From the NCBI GenBank assembly GCA_003140115.1, contig PLIQ01000126.1:9441-18517 (forward strand): a DNA stretch of 9,077 nt, in the 5' to 3' direction. The position numbers and the translations under genes are program-made. The DNA comes from Actinomycetota bacterium. GTDB lineage: Bacteria; Actinomycetota; Actinomycetes; Streptosporangiales; Streptosporangiaceae. Shown here piece after piece: positions 6,431 to 9,077 of the stretch; positions within the stretch are counted from its first letter, which is position 1, and each line of letters opens with the position of its first letter. The notes below the pieces were generated by a model. It was not told the origin of the DNA. It ran no database searches and worked only from the letters and a program-made list of their open reading frames with translations.

Positions 6431-7572
6431 TGCCCGCAACCGAGGAACGGCAGCTGCGGCGGGCGCTGCACGGCACGCTCGAGTCGGTGTCGCCGCCGCC
6501 CGTGCCGCTTGAGGCCATCGCCTGGCGTGGCAAGGTGCTCCGCCGACGGCGTGCGGGGGCCGCCGTCGGCACGCTCGCTCTGGCCGGGATCATCGCCGTG
6601 ACGAGCCTGGCGCTGCACGGCGGCCAGCTTCCGGCCGTTCCGCCTGCCGCTCCCGCCGTTACGGCCGGACCCGACGGCGTGTTCGCCAGCGGCACCGCGG
6701 CCGGACGCCCGTGGCGGCTCGCGGTGCAGAACATCGCCGACCCTGGGTACCGATGCGTGCCCGCCATCGTCCTCAACGGCACCGACGCCGATCCGGTGCA
6801 CCCCGCCCCGGGAAACGCGGCCTCCGTGGGTCTGGGCCAGACCGTCCGCGGGGTGGCCTTCGCGTTCATCCAGCTGCCCGCCGGCATCGACGGGGTCATC
6901 GTGAACGGCCACCAGAGCGTCCCGCCGGTCATCGTGAACGCCTGCGGGTACCGTTACCGCCTGGTCGGCTTCTCGTACTCGCAGGCCGGGCCGCTCCGGG
7001 TCACCCTGGCCAAGCCCTACCCGGGCTGGCCTGCCGACGTCTTCGTGCCCACGCTGACCACGCCGGGCGGGAGCACGCAGGACGAAGGCCTCTGGATCAA
7101 CACCTACACCTACACCGCCCTGGGAGTGACGACGTCCGCCACCCTGGCGTCGGGCACCCTCCCGGGCGGCCCGGGCTGGATCATCAAGGTGCAGTTCGGG
7201 CCGGGCGGCGACTGCTACGAGTTCGCGCAGAACCCGCTCGGCGGCGCCCAGATGGGCTACTGCGGCCCGGTCAGCACCCCGGCCGGGCCGGAGACCATCA
7301 TGGCCCTGCCCCTCGGCTTCGACGAGGCCGGCGTCGGCGCCGTCGGGTACACCGTCCAGGTCAGCCCGGGCACGGCCCGGGTCAGGGCGGTGCTCGACAA
7401 CGGCTCGTCCGTGCTGGCGACGCCGCGGATCGTGGACGGCCGGAAGTATGTGGCGTTCGTCGTCCCCTCACCCCGTTCCCTGCACCGCCTGATCTGGCTC
7501 GACGCCGCCGGCCGGGTCATGGCGAGCACAACCGCCGTACCACGGTACGGATACACGCAGTTCCAGCCTTGA
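6430..7572 (+). CDS. Single-pass membrane protein, candidate anti-sigma/sensor partner of the upstream sigma factor
   Basis: A 380-residue protein I cannot assign to a named family. Residues 1-41 form a short hydrophilic N-terminus ending in RRRR (38-41), then one membrane segment (about 43-62), an Ala/Pro linker to about 79 and a large domain predicted outside by the positive-inside rule. The tail lacks the HxxxCxxC zinc anti-sigma motif. The outer part seems to contain a duplicated unit: ASGTAAGRPWRLAVQ (86-100) and ASGTLPGGPGWIIKVQ (240-255), each followed by two cysteines (C109/C172 and C262/C278) that could form disulfides. The ATG overlaps the sigma factor TGA as TGATG, and GGAAGG lies 9 nt upstream, so expression is coupled. 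The placement and topology suggest it holds or releases the sigma factor in response to an outside signal; this is inference. Confidence 0.8.
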   Translation: MPATEERQLRRALHGTLESVSPPPVPLEAIAWRGKVLRRRRAGAAVGTLALAGIIAVTSLALHGGQLPAVPPAAPAVTAGPDGVFASGTAAGRPWRLAVQNIADPGYRCVPAIVLNGTDADPVHPAPGNAASVGLGQTVRGVAFAFIQLPAGIDGVIVNGHQSVPPVIVNACGYRYRLVGFSYSQAGPLRVTLAKPYPGWPADVFVPTLTTPGGSTQDEGLWINTYTYTALGVTTSATLASGTLPGGPGWIIKVQFGPGGDCYEFAQNPLGGAQMGYCGPVSTPAGPETIMALPLGFDEAGVGAVGYTVQVSPGTARVRAVLDNGSSVLATPRIVDGRKYVAFVVPSPRSLHRLIWLDAAGRVMASTTAVPRYGYTQFQP

Positions 7573-7575
7573 GCC

Positions 7576-7605
7576 TTGGCCGCACGCACATTCTCTGACT
7601 AGAGT
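7576..7605 (+). promoter_or_regulatory. Promoter of the MarR-GNAT gene (leaderless)
   Basis: TTGGCC (7576-7581, four of six to TTGACA) and TAGAGT (7600-7605, TAnnnT) are separated by 18 bp. The -10 ends 6 nt before the ATG at 7612, so transcription should start at or next to the A of the start codon. No Shine-Dalgarno is present. It sits in the 39-bp gap after the membrane protein gene, so the MarR-GNAT gene is likely its own unit. Confidence 0.6.
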
Positions 7606-7613
7606 CAGAGAAT
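7590..7613. promoter_or_regulatory. Operator: palindrome with perfect 11-bp arms over -10 box and start codon
   Basis: ATTCTCTGACT (7590-7600) and AGTCAGAGAAT (7603-7613) are exact reverse complements around a 2-bp AG centre. The palindrome covers the TAGAGT -10 box, the predicted transcription start and the first two bases of the ATG. MarR-family proteins bind such palindromes and usually repress their own genes, so autorepression by the encoded protein is the simplest reading. A terminator role for the upstream gene is less likely because no T-tract follows. Confidence 0.75.
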
Positions 7614-8499
7614 GGATCGTGACATGATCGAGCAGGTCCGGCGGTTCAACCGGACGGTCACGCAGCGGATCGGCGCGCTAGACGACGCGTTCTTGGCCCG
7701 CGATCGGCCGCTCGGGCAGGCCCGGCTGCTATGGGAGATTGGTCCGGACGGCAGCGACGTTCGGTACCTGCGCGCCCGGCTCGACCTGGACTCCGGCTAC
7801 CTAAGCCGGCTGCTACGGTCACTGGAGAGCGACGAGCTGGTACGCGTCGAGCCGAACGAGGCGGACGGGCGAGTGCGGACGGCCCGCCTGACCAGCCGCG
7901 GGCAGACCGAGAAGGCCGAGCTCGACCGGCTTTCCGATGACGCCGCCGCGGCCCTGGTGGAACCGCTGAGCCCCCGGCAGCGGGACCGGCTGATGGCCGC
8001 GATGGCCGAGGTCGAGCGGCTCCTGCTGGCCTCGGCGATCGAGATTGGTGTGTGCGACCCCCGGGACCCGGCCGCGCGCCGCGCCGTGCAGGCCTACATC
8101 GCCGAGCTGTCGTACCGCTTCGACGACGGCTTCGATCCGGTCCGGGGCATCTCCGCCACCGACGACGAGGTGTCCCTGCCCGCGGGGCTGTTCCTGCTCG
8201 CCACCCTGTACGCCGAGCCAGTCGGGTGCGGGGTGCTCAAGTTCCACCCGGACGCGTCCGCTCATCTCAAGCGGATGTGGGTCGCCCGCGAGGTCCGCGG
8301 GCTGGGGCTGGGCCGCCGGCTGCTCACCGAGCTGGAGGCCCAGGCCGCGTCCCACGGCGTCCGCACGCTGCGGCTGGAAACTCACCGCGCCCTGAGCGAG
8401 GCGATCGGCCTGTACCGGACGGCCGGCTACCGCGAGGTCCCGGCGTTCAACGACGAGCCGTACGCCCACTACTGGTTCGAGAAGACGCTCGAAGCCTGA
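7612..8499 (+). CDS. Bifunctional MarR-type regulator / GNAT N-acetyltransferase
   Basis: A 295-residue two-domain protein. Residues 1-145 are a MarR winged helix: MIEQVRRFNRTVTQRIGAL, then LGQARLLWEIG, recognition helix LDSGYLSRLLRSLE at 59-72, and the wing VEPNEADGRVRTARLT at 79-94. Residues 150-295 are a GNAT acetyltransferase: strand GCGVLKF (205-211), KRMWVAREVRGLGLGRRLLTELEA with the acetyl-CoA pyrophosphate motif RGLGLG at 229-234, then LRLETHRALSEAIGLYRTAGYREV (253-276). This fusion is well known in Actinobacteria and Proteobacteria; its acceptor substrate is generally unknown. The ATG at 7612 is set by the N-terminal MarR helix and a leaderless promoter, and its operator overlaps the start codon. 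It converges on the DUF664 gene with a 42-bp gap. Confidence 0.92.
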   Translation: MDRDMIEQVRRFNRTVTQRIGALDDAFLARDRPLGQARLLWEIGPDGSDVRYLRARLDLDSGYLSRLLRSLESDELVRVEPNEADGRVRTARLTSRGQTEKAELDRLSDDAAAALVEPLSPRQRDRLMAAMAEVERLLLASAIEIGVCDPRDPAARRAVQAYIAELSYRFDDGFDPVRGISATDDEVSLPAGLFLLATLYAEPVGCGVLKFHPDASAHLKRMWVAREVRGLGLGRRLLTELEAQAASHGVRTLRLETHRALSEAIGLYRTAGYREVPAFNDEPYAHYWFEKTLEA

Positions 8500-8517
8500 C
8501 CGACGTTACCGGGCTGA

Positions 8518-8535
8518 CCAGCGGCACTGGGCTGG
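8518..8535. terminator. Weak hairpin in the convergent gap after MarR-GNAT
   Basis: CCAGC (8518-8522) and GCTGG (8531-8535) can pair with an 8-nt loop in the 42-bp gap between the MarR-GNAT stop and the convergent DUF664 stop. The stem is short and no U-tract follows, so it is only a candidate bidirectional terminator. Confidence 0.2.
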
Positions 8536-8541
8536 CCCGCG

Positions 8542-9077
8542 CTACTGCGCCCCGGCCTCGCGGGCCGCGACCTCGAGCCGGTTCCGGTACTCCGCCCACC
8601 AGGTCCGGTCGCCCGGCGCGAGGTTGCCGTTGTCCTGCCGCAGGCCGGTCGCGCCGTCGATGAGCTCGCGGACGATGTCGGCCTGTCCGGCGTGCCGGTC
8701 GGTCTCGGCGATCATGTGCACCAGGATCCGGTGCAGCGTGACCTCGCGCCGCTCCTCTGGCCACCAGGGCACCTGGCCAATGGCGTCCAGCGCCAGCGCA
8801 CCGATCGTGGCGTCCGAGTGCGCCCACGCCCGGTGGTACAGACCGACGATCTCTGCCCGTGACTCGTCGGGGGCGGCCCACATGTCCGCGTTGGGCTCGG
8901 CCCCTTCCTCCAGCCACGGTAGTCGCTCGCCGAACGGACGGCCGAAGGTCTCGCCGAAGTACCCGATCTCCACGCTGGCCAGGTGCTTGACCAGGCCGAG
9001 CAGGTTGGTCCCGGTCGGCACCATCGGGCGGCGGACATCGTACTCGGAGAGCCCGTCGAGCTTCCACAGCATGGCCT
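8542..9077 (-). CDS. DinB/DUF664 family protein, N-terminus cut by window edge
   Basis: At least 176 residues, ending with TAG at 8544-8542. MLWKLDGLSEYDVRRPMVPTGTNLLGLVKHLASVEIGYFGE at the start and ILVHMIAETDRHAGQADIVRELIDG at 116-140 are the DUF664 hallmarks. The family is a four-helix DinB-like bundle with a metal site built from His; H30 in KHLA, H119 and H127 in HMIAETDRH are the visible candidates. Relatives include thiol-dependent metalloenzymes such as mycothiol or bacillithiol transferases, but DUF664 members mostly have no assigned reaction. The first ATG in the window is at 9072, yet family members normally carry a stretch before LLWKLDGL, so the true start probably lies past the right edge and this ATG is an internal Met. 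Confidence 0.85.
   Translation of the reverse strand, partial: AMLWKLDGLSEYDVRRPMVPTGTNLLGLVKHLASVEIGYFGETFGRPFGERLPWLEEGAEPNADMWAAPDESRAEIVGLYHRAWAHSDATIGALALDAIGQVPWWPEERREVTLHRILVHMIAETDRHAGQADIVRELIDGATGLRQDNGNLAPGDRTWWAEYRNRLEVAAREAGAQ

Noticed and set aside
6067..6912. Minus-strand open frame opposite the sigma factor and membrane protein genes
   Set aside because: It crosses two real, overlapping genes on the other strand and its translation is compositionally random.
6711..7598. Plus-strand open frame in another register within the membrane protein gene
   Set aside because: The product is almost entirely Arg/Gly/Pro/His-rich, the pattern of an out-of-frame reading of high-GC coding DNA.
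7590..7613. Palindrome as an intrinsic terminator of the membrane protein gene
   Set aside because: No T-tract follows and it overlaps a -10 box and the next start codon, so an operator explains it better.
8052..8663. Out-of-register plus-strand frame across the MarR-GNAT C-terminus
   Set aside because: It is an Arg/Pro-rich shadow of the GNAT domain, which reads cleanly in its own frame to 8499.

Overview
The window is high-GC DNA with strong G/C bias at third codon positions. It has short or overlapping gene junctions, several apparently leaderless starts and an actinobacterial gene set: a PucR-type regulator, a SigE-family ECF sigma factor, a DUF664/DinB protein and a MarR-GNAT fusion. 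It most likely comes from the chromosome of a soil-type actinomycete. I see no rRNA, tRNA, CRISPR array, insertion sequence or phage gene.

Left region (1-3539): a catabolic locus. On the minus strand, a class-III PLP aminotransferase (504-1811) is translationally coupled through a 4-base GTGA overlap to a CoA-acylating (methyl)malonate-semialdehyde dehydrogenase that runs off the left edge (1-507). Together they could turn beta-alanine, or a similar omega-amino acid, into a semialdehyde and then acyl-CoA, as in the last steps of reductive pyrimidine catabolism. A PucR-family regulator (1893-3539) is transcribed divergently. The 81-bp gap between them holds two near-identical 11-bp palindromes 31 bp apart. 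One sits on the pucR -10 box and the other on the likely -10 box of the aminotransferase operon.

Centre (3540-5849): a protein with a LysR-type DNA-binding domain fused to a hormone-sensitive-lipase-type alpha/beta hydrolase with an intact Ser-Asp-His triad, in place of the usual LysR sensor domain (minus strand). Divergent from it is a short, degenerate relative of the same hydrolase family whose nucleophile serine is lost. The 3' end of that short gene overlaps the end of an oppositely oriented phosphoribosyltransferase gene. The gap between the two hydrolase-type genes holds a T-N11-A palindrome of the LysR-box type.

Right region (5850-9077): a SigE-family sigma factor gene overlaps by one base a gene for a single-pass membrane protein with a short basic cytoplasmic tail and a large duplicated outer domain, which is a candidate anti-sigma or sensor partner. 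Next comes a MarR-GNAT fusion gene whose start codon, -10 box and predicted transcription start lie inside a palindrome with perfect 11-bp arms. Last, on the minus strand, is a DinB/DUF664 protein cut by the right edge.

The points most worth a second look are the LysR-hydrolase fusion, the twin palindromes at the PucR divergent promoter, the start-codon operator of the MarR-GNAT gene, and the uncharacterised membrane partner of the sigma factor.
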